Source: Pseudodesulfovibrio cashew (GTDB lineage Bacteria > Desulfobacterota > Desulfovibrionia > Desulfovibrionales > Desulfovibrionaceae). Taken from it: a stretch of DNA of 64,000 bases. Shown here one piece after another: positions 36,378 through 45,286 of this stretch (positions are counted from its first letter, which is position 1; each line of letters begins with the position of its first letter). Both the position numbers and the translations under genes were made by a program. The notes under the pieces were generated by a model. It made no database searches and was not told the DNA's origin. It saw only the letters and a program-made list of their open reading frames with translations. Where the stretch lies: positions 1,341,501 through 1,405,500 of the forward strand of contig NZ_CP046400.1 in NCBI RefSeq assembly GCF_009762795.1, given 5' to 3'.

Positions 36378-37150
36378 TGAACATCGCCACCATCTTCGGC
36401 ATCATCGCCGGCATCTTCGTGCTCTGCGCGGCCACCTATGCGGCCACCGATTCCGTGGCCGTGTTCGTCAACCCTCCGGGCCTGGCCATCGTACTCGGCG
36501 GCACCATCGCCGCCACCTTCATCTGCTACCCCCTGCGCGAGGTGGCCCGGGTCATGGGGCTGTTCGTCACCGCCTTCACCGCCGAGGAACTGCCCATCGG
36601 CAACTACATCAAGGACATCGTCGAGATTTCCAAGAACGCGGCCAAGGGCGAGGAGCACCTGGAACGGTCCCTCAAGGGCATGGAGAACGAATTTCTGCGC
36701 GACGGCCTCCAGATGCTGGTGGACGGCTACTCCAAGGAAGAGCTTGAGGAAATCCTCAACAACCGCATCCAGCAGTTCCACGAACAGGAGACCAACGCCG
36801 CGGGCATCTACCGGACCATGGCCGCGCTCTCGCCCGCCTTCGGTATCATCGGCACGCTCATCGGGCTCATCGCCATGATGCAGTCCATGGGCGACGACGT
36901 GGCCCGCATCGGCCCGGCCATGGCCACCGCGTTGACTACCACCCTCTACGGCGCGCTTTTCGCCAACATGCTCTACACGCCCATCGCCACCAAGGTGGAG
37001 CGGCGCGTGGAGGAGCGCACCATCCTCATGTGCGTCATCCGCGACGGCATCCTCTTCATCAAGGACAAGACCCCGGCTCCCATTATTTTGGACAAGCTCA
37101 AGGGCTACCTGCCTCCGCGCAAGTGGTCGTCCATCGCCAAGGCCAAGTAG
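36377..37150 (+). CDS. motA: Flagellar motor stator protein MotA
   Basis: A 257-residue inner-membrane proton or sodium channel subunit. It has four transmembrane segments (TIFGIIAGIFVLCAATYAAT, LAIVLGGTIAATFICYPL, and the pair beginning ALSPAFGIIGTLIGLIAMM and MATALTTTLYGALFANML), with the charged cytoplasmic loop between (REVARVMG, ENEFLRDGLQM). It resembles the PomA type. The GTG start overlaps the upstream stop. It forms a stator with MotB, encoded 12 bases downstream. Confidence 0.95.
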   Translation: MNIATIFGIIAGIFVLCAATYAATDSVAVFVNPPGLAIVLGGTIAATFICYPLREVARVMGLFVTAFTAEELPIGNYIKDIVEISKNAAKGEEHLERSLKGMENEFLRDGLQMLVDGYSKEELEEILNNRIQQFHEQETNAAGIYRTMAALSPAFGIIGTLIGLIAMMQSMGDDVARIGPAMATALTTTLYGALFANMLYTPIATKVERRVEERTILMCVIRDGILFIKDKTPAPIILDKLKGYLPPRKWSSIAKAK

Positions 37151-37162
37151 CCCGGAGCCGCC

Positions 37163-37873
37163 ATGCGCTACTCCAATTCGTTCATTCTCAAGAAAAAGGC
37201 CGTCCCGCCCGACGCGGGCTGGAGCCTGACCCTGGCCGACATGATGACGCTGCTGCTGTGTTTTTTCGTCATCATCGTCTCCATCTCGAAGGTGGACCCC
37301 AACCGCTATGAGGCCATGTCCGACGTCCTGGCCGAGGCCATGCGTTCCAAGGGGGCTCCCTCCAAGCGAGTTGCCAGCGAGACCCGCATGCGCGTGGAAG
37401 GCAAGTCCAAGAACCTTTTTGCCCTGCAACTGGAGCTGGCCAAGCTTGTTGGGCGCGACGCCAACGCCGTCAGCCTGAAGATGCGGCCCGACGCCGTGGC
37501 CATCAACCTCAAGGGTGGTGTCTTTTTCCAGCTCGGCAGCGCCTCCCTCACCGGCGACGCCCTGCGTATTCTCGACAAGCTCGCCGCCCCCCTGACCGAG
37601 GCACACTACCAACTGACCATCGAAGGGCATTCCGACAACCTGCCCATCAAGTCCTCCCAATTCCCGTCAAACTGGGAACTCTCCTCTGCCCGCGCCTCCT
37701 CGGTGGCTCGTTATTTCATTGCCCAGGGCTTCCCCAAGAACGACATTCGCGTTCTGGGGTTGGCTGACACCCGGCCGCTGGCGCCCAATACCGATGCAAA
37801 GGGCAACTCCATTCCCGAGAATCAGTCCAGGAACCGCCGCGTCGTCATCCTCGTCAGGCCCATGAAGGGCTAG
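37163..37873 (+). CDS. motB: Flagellar motor stator protein MotB
   Basis: A 236-residue protein with a single transmembrane helix carrying the essential aspartate (LTLADMMTLLLCFFVIIVSI), a plug/linker region and a C-terminal OmpA-like peptidoglycan-binding domain (LTIEGHSDNLPIKSSQFPSN, NWELSSARASSVARYF, NRRVVILVRP). It anchors the stator to the wall. It is the last gene of the cNMP-FliGC/motA/motB operon. Confidence 0.96.
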   Translation: MRYSNSFILKKKAVPPDAGWSLTLADMMTLLLCFFVIIVSISKVDPNRYEAMSDVLAEAMRSKGAPSKRVASETRMRVEGKSKNLFALQLELAKLVGRDANAVSLKMRPDAVAINLKGGVFFQLGSASLTGDALRILDKLAAPLTEAHYQLTIEGHSDNLPIKSSQFPSNWELSSARASSVARYFIAQGFPKNDIRVLGLADTRPLAPNTDAKGNSIPENQSRNRRVVILVRPMKG

Positions 37874-38018
37874 GCAGCCGAGGCCGTCGGCCCTGGTTAT
37901 TCACTGTAGAATCCGGTTGTTTTTCCGAAAGAAACCCATGCGCGGCGCGGTGCCGTGCACTGGAATGCGGCCTTGTCCTTGGGCAGGGTCGACCGGGGAA
38001 AGAGGGTAGCGTCCCGCG

Positions 38019-39227
38019 CTATTCCAGGTCGCGGTCGCTGAGCCCGATAAGGTAAAGGATGGAGTCGAGGCCGAGGGTGGAGATGGCCTGGCGCGCGCCT
38101 TTCTTGACCTTGGGTTTGGCGTGGAAGGCGATGCCCAGCCCTGCGAGATTGAGCATGGGGAGGTCGTTGGCGCCGTCGCCCACTGCGATGACCTGTTGCA
38201 GGGAGATGGATTCCTCGGCGGCGATCTTCTGGAGCAGCTCGGCCTTTCGCTCGGCGTCCACTATGTGGCCCACGGCCTGGCCGGTGAGCTTGCCGTCCAC
38301 GATCTCGAGTTCGTTGGCGTAGACGTAGTCGATCCCCAGTCTTTCCTTTAGGATATGGCCGAAATACGTGAACCCGCCGGAGAGGATGGCGATGGTGTAG
38401 CCCAGGTTCTTGAGGGTGGCGATGAGCTTTTCCGCGCCTTCGGTCAGGGGCAGGCGGTCGGCCACCTTCTGTAGCACGGACTCGTCGAGGCCTTCGAGCA
38501 GGGAGAGGCGCTTGCGCAGGGACTGCTTGAAGTCGAGCTCGCCGCGCATGGCGGACTCGGTGATGGCGGCCACCTGGTCGCCCACGCCCGCCTCCTTGGC
38601 CAGCTCGTCGATGACCTCGGCCTGGATCAGGGTGGAGTCCATGTCAAAGGCCACCAGACGGCGGTTGCGGCGGAAGATGTTGTCTTCCTGGAAGGCGATG
38701 TCGGCCATGAGCTCGGCGGAAATATCGAGGAATTGCGAGCGGATCTCCGCGATGTCGCGGGGCGTGCCGCGCACGGAGAACTCCACGCAGGCGCGGGAAC
38801 ATTCGTAGTCGCCGCAATCCAGGGGCACTCGGCCCGAGAGGCGGTGGATGGTATCGATGTTCAGGCCGGAATCCGAGACCACTGAGGCAATGGAGGCGAT
38901 CTGTTCGGCGGAAATGGCCCGGGCCAGGAGGGTGATGATGTAGCGGGGCTTGTCCGCCGCGCCAACCCAGGAGCCGTAGGCTTCCTCGGTCTGGGGGTGG
39001 AGCTTCATGGTCACGCCGAGTTCGTGCGCCCGGAAGAGCAGATCCTTGAGCACGGGTTGGGCGTCCTCGGGCAGCCGGATGAGGATGCCCAGGGTGAGAA
39101 AGTTGTGAATGACCACCTGGCCGATGTCCAGGATGTCCACGTCGTACCCGGCGAGGACGCGGGTCAGTTCGGTCGTCAGGCCAGGGCGGTCGCTGCCCGT
39201 TACGTGCACCAGTATGATCTTTTCCAT
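38019..39227 (-). CDS. serB: Phosphoserine phosphatase with N-terminal ACT domains
   Basis: A 402-residue enzyme that dephosphorylates O-phosphoserine in the last step of serine synthesis. Two ACT-type regulatory modules (VTGSDRPGLTTELTRVLAGY; YIITLLARAISAEQIASIAS) are followed by a HAD phosphatase with DMDSTLIQAEVIDELA, AILSGGFTYF and GDGANDLPML. All HAD motifs are intact. It is a single-gene unit divergent from motB and followed on the minus strand by intergenic DNA. Confidence 0.96.
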   Translation of the reverse strand: MEKIILVHVTGSDRPGLTTELTRVLAGYDVDILDIGQVVIHNFLTLGILIRLPEDAQPVLKDLLFRAHELGVTMKLHPQTEEAYGSWVGAADKPRYIITLLARAISAEQIASIASVVSDSGLNIDTIHRLSGRVPLDCGDYECSRACVEFSVRGTPRDIAEIRSQFLDISAELMADIAFQEDNIFRRNRRLVAFDMDSTLIQAEVIDELAKEAGVGDQVAAITESAMRGELDFKQSLRKRLSLLEGLDESVLQKVADRLPLTEGAEKLIATLKNLGYTIAILSGGFTYFGHILKERLGIDYVYANELEIVDGKLTGQAVGHIVDAERKAELLQKIAAEESISLQQVIAVGDGANDLPMLNLAGLGIAFHAKPKVKKGARQAISTLGLDSILYLIGLSDRDLE

Positions 39228-39302
39228 GCAAAGCTCTCCTAAGGCGAAATGCAGACGGACCTTCTCATAAATCCGGGCGGCAGTAAATGTGCTGAGCGGA
39301 CC

Positions 39303-40640
39303 CTATCCCGGTTGGCTGGCGATATAGTCGTCCACCTTGAATTTCCGGCGGCAGCCATTCTCGTTCATGTAGCGTACCGAACCGTAGACGGGGCGTGTTT
39401 TCCAGGGGCGGTCGTGCAGCCCGGCCACGGACCAGAGTGCGCCCACGTAGCCGTTTGGGTCCCTGCCGTCGAGCTGGTAGCGGTCGTTGAGGCGGATGAC
39501 GGTCGCCAGGGCTTCCTCCGGCGAGGCCGACCACTCCAGGATTTTCTTGGCCCAGAACATGCGCAGGTAGCCGTGCATGTATCCGGTCTCGAGCATCTGG
39601 CGCTGGGCCGCGTTCCAGAGGGCGGAGTGAGTCCTGGCCGCCTCGAATTCCTCAATGGAATAGAGGTAGGGGCGCGGATCGTCCCGATGTTCGTCCAGGG
39701 TCTTGCGCGCCCACTCCGGAGCGCCGTCCAGGGAGTCGTAGTGTGGATTGTGCAGGCAGAAATTGTCTGAGAGTTCTCGCCGGACCACCAACTCCTCCAG
39801 ATAGGCGGCCTGGCCTTCGCCCTTGCCCGAGGCAGCCACGGCCAGGGCTGCGCGCAGAGGTGCCAACTGACCGAAATGGAAATAGGCCGAGAGCCGGGAG
39901 GTGGCGTCGGCCACGGGATCATTGCGTCTGTCCGAGTACCGGTGGAGGCGGCTTTGGACAAATGTGTCCAGAGCAATGTGGGCGGCGGCTTCGCCGGGCT
40001 CAAGGCCTACCGGTCCCACGGAATCGTCCACGATCAGGTCCCTGCGAACCGTCGCCCAGGCCGTGACCGAGTGCTGTGCCGGCGGTCCCGGCATGGGTGC
40101 AAGAGGCGGGAATTCCTCGAGGAATTCCTGTGAGAGGCGGTGGATCTTGGGCCGGATGGTCCTTGCCGCGTACTCCTGCTTGTCCGAAACGAGCCGGGCC
40201 GGGATGACGTTATGCCCGTCCACCTCGATGAGCGGGACGGGGAGTGTCTCGGCCACGCCTTGCTGCCAGGCCTGCTTGACGCGCAGGGGGTCGAAGTCCG
40301 TGATCACGGCCCCGGCGTTCAGCTCGGCAGCCAGGGCCGGGATCGCCAAAACAGGATCGCCCTTCAGCAGGAAAAAGGGGATGTGCAGCTCCATGAGCCC
40401 GCGCTCGACTTCCTCCAGGCCGCGCAGCATGAAGTCGTAATGCCGCAGGGTTGCGCCGGGGTAGTCGTCGACAAGACAAAAGGCCACGGCCAGTTGGCGG
40501 TCCTCCCCGGCCAGTTCGCGAGCGTGCAGCAGGCCCCAGTTGTCGTGGATCCGCTGCTCTCGGCTCATCCAGTAGAGGATGGTCCCGTCGGCCATGGCAG
40601 CCTTGTTCAGACAATGGATTCGCATGGTGTTGGTACGCAT
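39303..40640 (-). CDS. phrB: Class II CPD photolyase
   Basis: A 445-residue flavoprotein that repairs cyclobutane pyrimidine dimers with light. Class II features include YWMSREQRIHDNWGL near the N-terminus, SRLSAYFHFGQLAPLRAAL, ELVVRRELSDNFC, GYMHGYLRMFWAKKILEW and NDRYQLDGRDPNGYVGALW. The start at 40640 follows AAGGTG closely; a longer frame upstream has no such support. Length is normal for class II. Unusual for a supposedly light-independent anaerobe but known in the group. Confidence 0.95.
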   Translation of the reverse strand: MRTNTMRIHCLNKAAMADGTILYWMSREQRIHDNWGLLHARELAGEDRQLAVAFCLVDDYPGATLRHYDFMLRGLEEVERGLMELHIPFFLLKGDPVLAIPALAAELNAGAVITDFDPLRVKQAWQQGVAETLPVPLIEVDGHNVIPARLVSDKQEYAARTIRPKIHRLSQEFLEEFPPLAPMPGPPAQHSVTAWATVRRDLIVDDSVGPVGLEPGEAAAHIALDTFVQSRLHRYSDRRNDPVADATSRLSAYFHFGQLAPLRAALAVAASGKGEGQAAYLEELVVRRELSDNFCLHNPHYDSLDGAPEWARKTLDEHRDDPRPYLYSIEEFEAARTHSALWNAAQRQMLETGYMHGYLRMFWAKKILEWSASPEEALATVIRLNDRYQLDGRDPNGYVGALWSVAGLHDRPWKTRPVYGSVRYMNENGCRRKFKVDDYIASQPG

Positions 40641-40783
40641 GCGGCACCTTAGCAAAGAACGGCGAAATGGACCACGCTCAGGGAAAGGAGCGCGTTTGTG
40701 CAACCACCTTGTGCAGATTGTGTGGAAAGGGTATGGTGCATTGTACTGGATTCTCATACGGAACCGATCTTCCGGGAGGAGGC

Positions 40784-42199
40784 ATGGGCAAGACAAGCGG
40801 TTCGGATGACGCCAATGGCGCGTCCGGCAACGAGTTCGCCACGGATGAAGCCCGCCACGAATACGTGATGATGCGGATCAAGGAAAAGCTCGTCGACTAC
40901 GAGGGGTACGACTTTTCCATGCAGCAGGTGCGGGCCTTCAACATATTTTTCGAGCTGGCGCAGGAGTTGCGCGGACGCGACATGTTCTACACCGTGTGCA
41001 TGATGATTCCTCGCGTGCTTTTCGGCCTGGAGTCCAACATCTACATTCTGGAGGACGAGGAGACGTTCGTTCTGGCAGGCTGCTCCGGCGACCGTTGCGC
41101 GCTGGACTCCACCCGTCCCTGGGACGACAAGCTTACCAACCACGTGGTCCGGGCCGACGGACACCTGTATATTCCCATTCACTGCAACCCCGGTTACACC
41201 GATCTGCTCGCCTTTCCACCGCCGCACAACATCATCGGGTGCTTCGAGATGTACCCGTGCGACAACCTGGGGGATCAGGCCCTGCTTTTTCTGGAGAAAT
41301 TCGTCAACCGCATCGGGTTCCAGCTGCACCACCGCATCATCCGCTCCCGCAACAGGGAACACCTCCAGTTCATCAAGTCCATGGTTCAGGACATCGGGCA
41401 CAACGTCATCGTGCCCAACATGTATTTCAAGCTCTATTTCAACCGGTTGAAACGGCAGATCGAAGCGCTGCACGTGACCACGGAGCGGGTGCTGACCATG
41501 ATGGCGGAGTGCGGCCGGGATGAATGCGTGGACGTGGGCAATGAACTGGCCCGGACCGCCGTCTCCATCGACCAGCAGTACAAGGAGATATACCGGCACT
41601 ACGAGACCACCTCCATGTTCCTGGAGACGCTGTTGCGGCGCAGGCATTTCGAGGAAGGGCGCTACGTGTTGATAAAGCGTGAGGTCAACCTGCGCACCAA
41701 CGTGCTGGAGCCGCAGCTGGATCGCTACAGCCAGCGGTTCGAGGAGCGCGGCATCCAGGTCGGATTCGCCCTGGGCGGCGCACCTGACCAGATGATCCGG
41801 CTGGTCATGGACCCGGGACTCATCGCCCAGGTCTATGCGAACTTCTTTTCCAACGCCGTCAAGTATACGGACGAGGCGACCCTGCCCGACGGCAGGCATG
41901 GCAAGTTCGTCTCCTACGGCTGGGAGGTGCTCAAGGATCACTTCGGAGAGGGACGTCCCGGCATCCGCATGTGGGTGACCTCCACGGGGCGTCCGTTGAC
42001 CCTGGCCGACCCCATGGATGTGTTCAAGCCGGGCTTCCGCGCCGACAACGTGGCCGGGAAGAGCGGCACGGGCCGCGGACTGTATTTCGTCCGCCAGGTG
42101 GTGGAGTTGCACCACGGCAGCGTGGGGTATCGGCATTCGGCCTACGGGAATGAGTTTTCGTTTATTTTGCCCTTCGAGCAGGCAAAGGAAGCGGAGTAG
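40784..42199 (+). CDS. Sensor histidine kinase
   Basis: A 471-residue cytosolic kinase without clear transmembrane helices. The N-terminal part looks GAF-like (DMFYTVCMMIPRVLFGLESN, VLAGCSGDRC). The phosphoacceptor helix is MVQDIGHNVIVPN near residue 205. ATP-binding motifs are YANFFSNAVKYTDEA (N box) and GKSGTGRGLYFVRQVVELHH (G2 box). GGGAGGAGG precedes the ATG. No response regulator is adjacent. Confidence 0.88.
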   Translation: MGKTSGSDDANGASGNEFATDEARHEYVMMRIKEKLVDYEGYDFSMQQVRAFNIFFELAQELRGRDMFYTVCMMIPRVLFGLESNIYILEDEETFVLAGCSGDRCALDSTRPWDDKLTNHVVRADGHLYIPIHCNPGYTDLLAFPPPHNIIGCFEMYPCDNLGDQALLFLEKFVNRIGFQLHHRIIRSRNREHLQFIKSMVQDIGHNVIVPNMYFKLYFNRLKRQIEALHVTTERVLTMMAECGRDECVDVGNELARTAVSIDQQYKEIYRHYETTSMFLETLLRRRHFEEGRYVLIKREVNLRTNVLEPQLDRYSQRFEERGIQVGFALGGAPDQMIRLVMDPGLIAQVYANFFSNAVKYTDEATLPDGRHGKFVSYGWEVLKDHFGEGRPGIRMWVTSTGRPLTLADPMDVFKPGFRADNVAGKSGTGRGLYFVRQVVELHHGSVGYRHSAYGNEFSFILPFEQAKEAE

Positions 42200-43051
42200 G
42201 TTCACTTCTTACAAATTAGTCTTTCTCCATTTTTCCTCTGTTGTGCCGCTTCACATCCCGCCCCCTTTTTTGCGGCACCGATTATCAAGAAATAAGGAAG
42301 CCGCCTTTCGGGCGTCGATGATTGTTTTGAGGATTTCGTCCCTCCGGGCCGACTTCCTTTTTGGCTGAGCCGCTCCAAAAAGGAAGCAAAAGCCGCGCTT
42401 TTTTGTGCTGCAGCGCGAGTTCGGGGCCAAGAGCCGCTAACACGGCTTTCGCTGCCCGAAAAGCGAAAGCCTGCCGTGCAGGCGCGCTTCGGGCTGCGCT
42501 TTCGCCGTGTGCAAGCGGCTCTAAGCCCCGAGCTCGATTACCGGTAGCTGTCGGGGTAGTTGGTAACTTGCCGTGGGCGGCGATTGTCCTATGCCCGGCA
42601 AATCGAGTTAGCACCTCAATGACTAATTAAAAGAAGCAATTCGGCTCTTCGCCTTTCCCTTCAAAGGTCCGCAGTCAGCCCCTTGCTCTCGGGCCTAGAA
42701 GCTCACCAACGCGGTCGGCGGCTCTTTGGCCGTGATACGCACGGAGTCGGACGGCTTCTGAATGCTAAGGGGGGCAGAGCGTTTCACTCAACGTAGTCCG
42801 GAGCCGACCGGGTTGGATGAGATTCTCGCCAGCGAGCACCGGGGCGGGGATGCCCTCCAAGCGCCTTTTCTTTCGTCTATTTCTTTTGGCGCAGCAAAAG
42901 AAATGGACCCCGCCGGGAGGGCATGGAGGGCTTTTGGGGGCGCAGCCCCCAAACCCGACTCTCGCGCGCTGCAAGCGCGATTCCCGGAGGGGGGAGGAGC
43001 GGCACGCTCCAACACCGGCTCTCCTCGCGCCGACAGGCACAATCCCCACCC
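42200..43051. other. Gene-less, hairpin-rich intergenic region
   Basis: No frame has a plausible RBS or family match. It holds several hairpins: CTTCCTTTTTGG with CCAAAAAGGAAG (about 42352-42385), the long palindrome at 42416-42536, and ATTTCTTTT with AAAAGAAAT (42879-42904). A GGGGGCGCAGCCCCC hairpin lies near 42935. Confidence 0.6.
42416..42536. repeat. Long imperfect palindrome (121 bp)
   Basis: Outer arms CGAGTTCGGGGC and GCCCCGAGCTCG, then AGAGCCGCT and AGCGGCTCT, then a third pairing of the TTTCGC/GCCCGAA blocks with their complements and an inner GCCTGC/GCAGGC stem. It could form one long hairpin of nearly the whole length. Confidence 0.75.
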
Positions 43052-43225
43052 CTGTCAACACCCTATTTCACCCTTTTTTCGCCCGTTCTCATCCCATTTT
43101 GATTCGGGCCGTCCATGGCCCTCACCCCTTCGGGGCGTTGCGGCAAGACCGCAACGTCCAAATCCGCTGTCCTGCGGATTTGTCACCCGTTTTCATCCGG
43201 CCCGAAAAACCGGGGCTACGCTTCC
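43052..43225 (+). promoter_or_regulatory. Shared regulatory element, copy D (YD-repeat gene), interrupted
   Basis: CTGTCAACACCC (43052-43063) and a TTTTTTCGCCCGTTCTCATC block are followed by an extra segment of about 87 bp, then the 41-nt core (43185-43225): ACCCGTTTTCATCC, seven bases, AAAACCGGGG, CTACGCT. The insert consists almost entirely of small perfect hairpins. Confidence 0.68.
43106..43181. repeat. Run of four perfect hairpins inserted in copy D
   Basis: GGGCC/GGCCC (43106-43121), CCCC/GGGG (43125-43135), CGTTGCGG/CCGCAACG (43136-43156) and AAATCCGC/GCGGATTT (43160-43181). They follow each other with almost no gap. Confidence 0.8.
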
Positions 43226-43267
43226 TCATTCCGGCAATGGTGCCGGAACCAAACCAAGGAGGAAGTC

Positions 43268-44392
43268 ATGCCTCATCCATATGAGTATCAACTGAAACGC
43301 GACCACGAAGGCCGCATCATCGAGAAAACCGAAACCGTGGCGGGCAAGTCCGTTGTCTGGACGTACGCGTACGACAAGGTCGGACGCCTCACCGAGGCCC
43401 GGCTGGGCAACCGGATCATCTGCCAGTGCTGGTACGACAGGGAGGGCCGCCGCAACCAGGACTGCTTTCCGGCAACGGCGGGCAAGGACCTCCGCCGCTA
43501 CACCTACCGGCTGGACAATCGCCTGATGTCCGCCGGCAACAACGGCTACACCCACGACAAGAACGGCTTCCGCTCCATCTGGAAGCACGAAGGCAAATAC
43601 ACCACGTACCAGTACGCGCCTGACTGCCGCCTGCTCCGGGCCGAAAAGGAGGACGAGGGCGTGGTCTTCGAGTTCGCGCACGACGGCGAGGGGCGGCGCG
43701 AAGCCAAGTTTCGCAACGGCGAGCTGGTCGAGGCCTATGCCTGGCTCGACTTCCTCCGCCTGGCCGGGTTCCACGACGGCGAACACGGCCATGAGTTCGC
43801 CTACCGCGAAAACGAGCGTACGCCCTATGCCATGCGCCGCGACGACGGAGCCGTGGCCGCGCTCCTCTACGACCAGGTGGGCTCCCTGCGGGTGGTTGCC
43901 GACATGGACGGCCAGAATCATTACGACACCTTCACCAGCCGATGGGCCGCCCCCGACCCCATGGGCGACGCGGGCTGGGGCGTCTGTCGCCAGCCAGACG
44001 GTTCAGTCCAGCCGCTTGCCCATGCTGATGCGGTCTTCCACGGCAAAGCCGTTGGCCTCGTAGAACGAGCGCACGGATTCGTTGCCCGCCACGATCTGGA
44101 GGTTAACCTTGATGCAGCCCAGGGCCGCAAGGCGCTCCTCGGCGTGGGCGAGCAGGGAGGAGCCGATCCCATGGCCGCGCCTGTCCGGGGCTGTTGCCAG
44201 GGAGTATATCCAGCCCCGGTGGCCGTCGTATCCCGCCATGACCGTGCCGATTACCTCGCCGCCGTCCTCGGCCACGAAGAAGAGGTCGTCCACGGCGATT
44301 TTCTTGTCGATGGCCAGGGCCGGGGCGTTGTGGGCGGACTTGTAGCCGAACACGTTTTTCCAGAGGGCGATGACCGCCTGCCGGTGCGTTGA
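43268..44392 (+). CDS. YD-repeat (RHS-type) protein, internally deleted and C-terminally truncated
   Basis: Strong GGAGG before the ATG. The first about 215 residues are YD repeats (TYAYDKVGRLTEARLGN, CWYDREGRRNQDC, AHDGEGRREAKF). The RHS core end is compressed: VVADMDGQ joins directly to YDTFTSRWAAPDPMGD, where typical family members have about 35 more residues. After this (about 43990) there is no homologous ending; the open frame runs on antisense through the whole GNAT gene to 44392. The true product probably ends nearer 44000, or the gene is decaying. It carries copy D of the phage-operon promoter signature, so it may belong to the particle regulon. Confidence 0.6.
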   Translation: MPHPYEYQLKRDHEGRIIEKTETVAGKSVVWTYAYDKVGRLTEARLGNRIICQCWYDREGRRNQDCFPATAGKDLRRYTYRLDNRLMSAGNNGYTHDKNGFRSIWKHEGKYTTYQYAPDCRLLRAEKEDEGVVFEFAHDGEGRREAKFRNGELVEAYAWLDFLRLAGFHDGEHGHEFAYRENERTPYAMRRDDGAVAALLYDQVGSLRVVADMDGQNHYDTFTSRWAAPDPMGDAGWGVCRQPDGSVQPLAHADAVFHGKAVGLVERAHGFVARHDLEVNLDAAQGRKALLGVGEQGGADPMAAPVRGCCQGVYPAPVAVVSRHDRADYLAAVLGHEEEVVHGDFLVDGQGRGVVGGLVAEHVFPEGDDRLPVR

Positions 44393-44416
44393 GTCGTCGT
44401 AGGTGAGAATGTGCAT
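44003..44416 (-). CDS. GNAT family N-acetyltransferase (YpeA-like)
   Basis: A 137-residue acetyltransferase. It has the GNAT core: IALWKNVFGY, GTVMAGYDGHRGWIYSLA, the CoA-binding loop RRGHGIGSSLLAHAE and the ending FYEANGFAVEDRISMGK. It is about the length of YpeA. The start at 44416 gives the family N-terminus. Its 3' end abuts the truncated YD-repeat gene on the other strand. The substrate is unknown. Confidence 0.9.
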   Translation of the reverse strand: MHILTYDDSTHRQAVIALWKNVFGYKSAHNAPALAIDKKIAVDDLFFVAEDGGEVIGTVMAGYDGHRGWIYSLATAPDRRGHGIGSSLLAHAEERLAALGCIKVNLQIVAGNESVRSFYEANGFAVEDRISMGKRLD

Positions 44417-44510
44417 GGTTTGAGTCTGCCTCTGCCGCGTTGCGCTGTCCAGCCCCGTCCGCCGTTGTATTCGCTTGACGCCCCGTGGCAACCTCTCCTA
44501 CTCTTCTGGC

Positions 44511-45182
44511 ATGAAACGAAGCGAGATCAACGCCCTTATCCGTGACGCCAAGGAGTTCTTCGAGTCCTTTCAATTCAAGCTGCCGCCCTGGGCTTTCTGG
44601 GGGCCGAATGACTGGAAGGGCAAGGGAGACCTGGAAGTGGTCCGCAATCAGCTCGGCTGGGACCTGACCGACTACGGCGCGGGCGACTTCGAGAAGCGGG
44701 GCCTGATCCTGTTCACCATCCGTAACGGCAACCTGGCCGCCGGACACCCCAAGCAGTATGCGGAAAAGATCATGATCGTGCGCGAAGGGCAGATCTGTCC
44801 CATGCATTTTCACTGGTCCAAGACCGAGGACATCATCAATCGGGGCGGCGGTAACCTCGTCATCGAGCTTTACGGCTCCACCCCGGACGAGGAACTCGCC
44901 GCCGAGCCGCTCACGGTCATGGTGGACGGCATCCCCCGCACTGTGGAGCCGGGCGGCACCGTGATCCTCTCCCCGGGCGAGTCCATCTTTCTGGAGCAGG
45001 GCATGTACCACCGCTTCTACGGCGAGGCGGGCAAGGGCAAGGTGCTGGTGGGCGAGGTCTCCTCGGTCAACGACGACAACACGGACAACCGCTTTCATCA
45101 GCCCCAGCCGCGCTTCCCGGAGATCGACGAAGACGAGCCGCCCCTGCATCTGTTGTGCACGGACTATCCCGGCTACATCTAG
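44511..45182 (+). CDS. D-lyxose ketol-isomerase-type cupin
   Basis: A 223-residue cupin of the D-lyxose/D-mannose isomerase family. The metal ligands are visible in MHFHWSKTEDIINRGGGNL (HxH...E) and the later histidine in YHRFYGE. The family N-terminal helix (RSEINALIRDAKEFFESF) and FKLPPWAFW are present. It would interconvert D-lyxose and D-xylulose, or a related pair. No other pentose genes are adjacent. The substrate is assigned by family only. Confidence 0.85.
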   Translation: MKRSEINALIRDAKEFFESFQFKLPPWAFWGPNDWKGKGDLEVVRNQLGWDLTDYGAGDFEKRGLILFTIRNGNLAAGHPKQYAEKIMIVREGQICPMHFHWSKTEDIINRGGGNLVIELYGSTPDEELAAEPLTVMVDGIPRTVEPGGTVILSPGESIFLEQGMYHRFYGEAGKGKVLVGEVSSVNDDNTDNRFHQPQPRFPEIDEDEPPLHLLCTDYPGYI

Positions 45183-45286
45183 TCGCTCAGGCCCGGCTCG
45201 ACATCGCCGGAACCGATGGCGATCATCGCAAAATATGAATGGACCATGGACGGCAAGGGCTCTATACCTCATGCCGGAACAATAGC

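Noticed and set aside
38644-39231. A 195-residue second minus-strand frame within serB
   Set aside because: It is an out-of-frame shadow of serB with His/Arg/Pro-rich composition and no family match.
42765-43061. Several open frames of 80-170 residues in 42.7-43.3 kb
   Set aside because: They overlap each other in several frames, lack ribosome-binding sites and have Arg/Pro/Ser-rich composition typical of GC-rich non-coding DNA.
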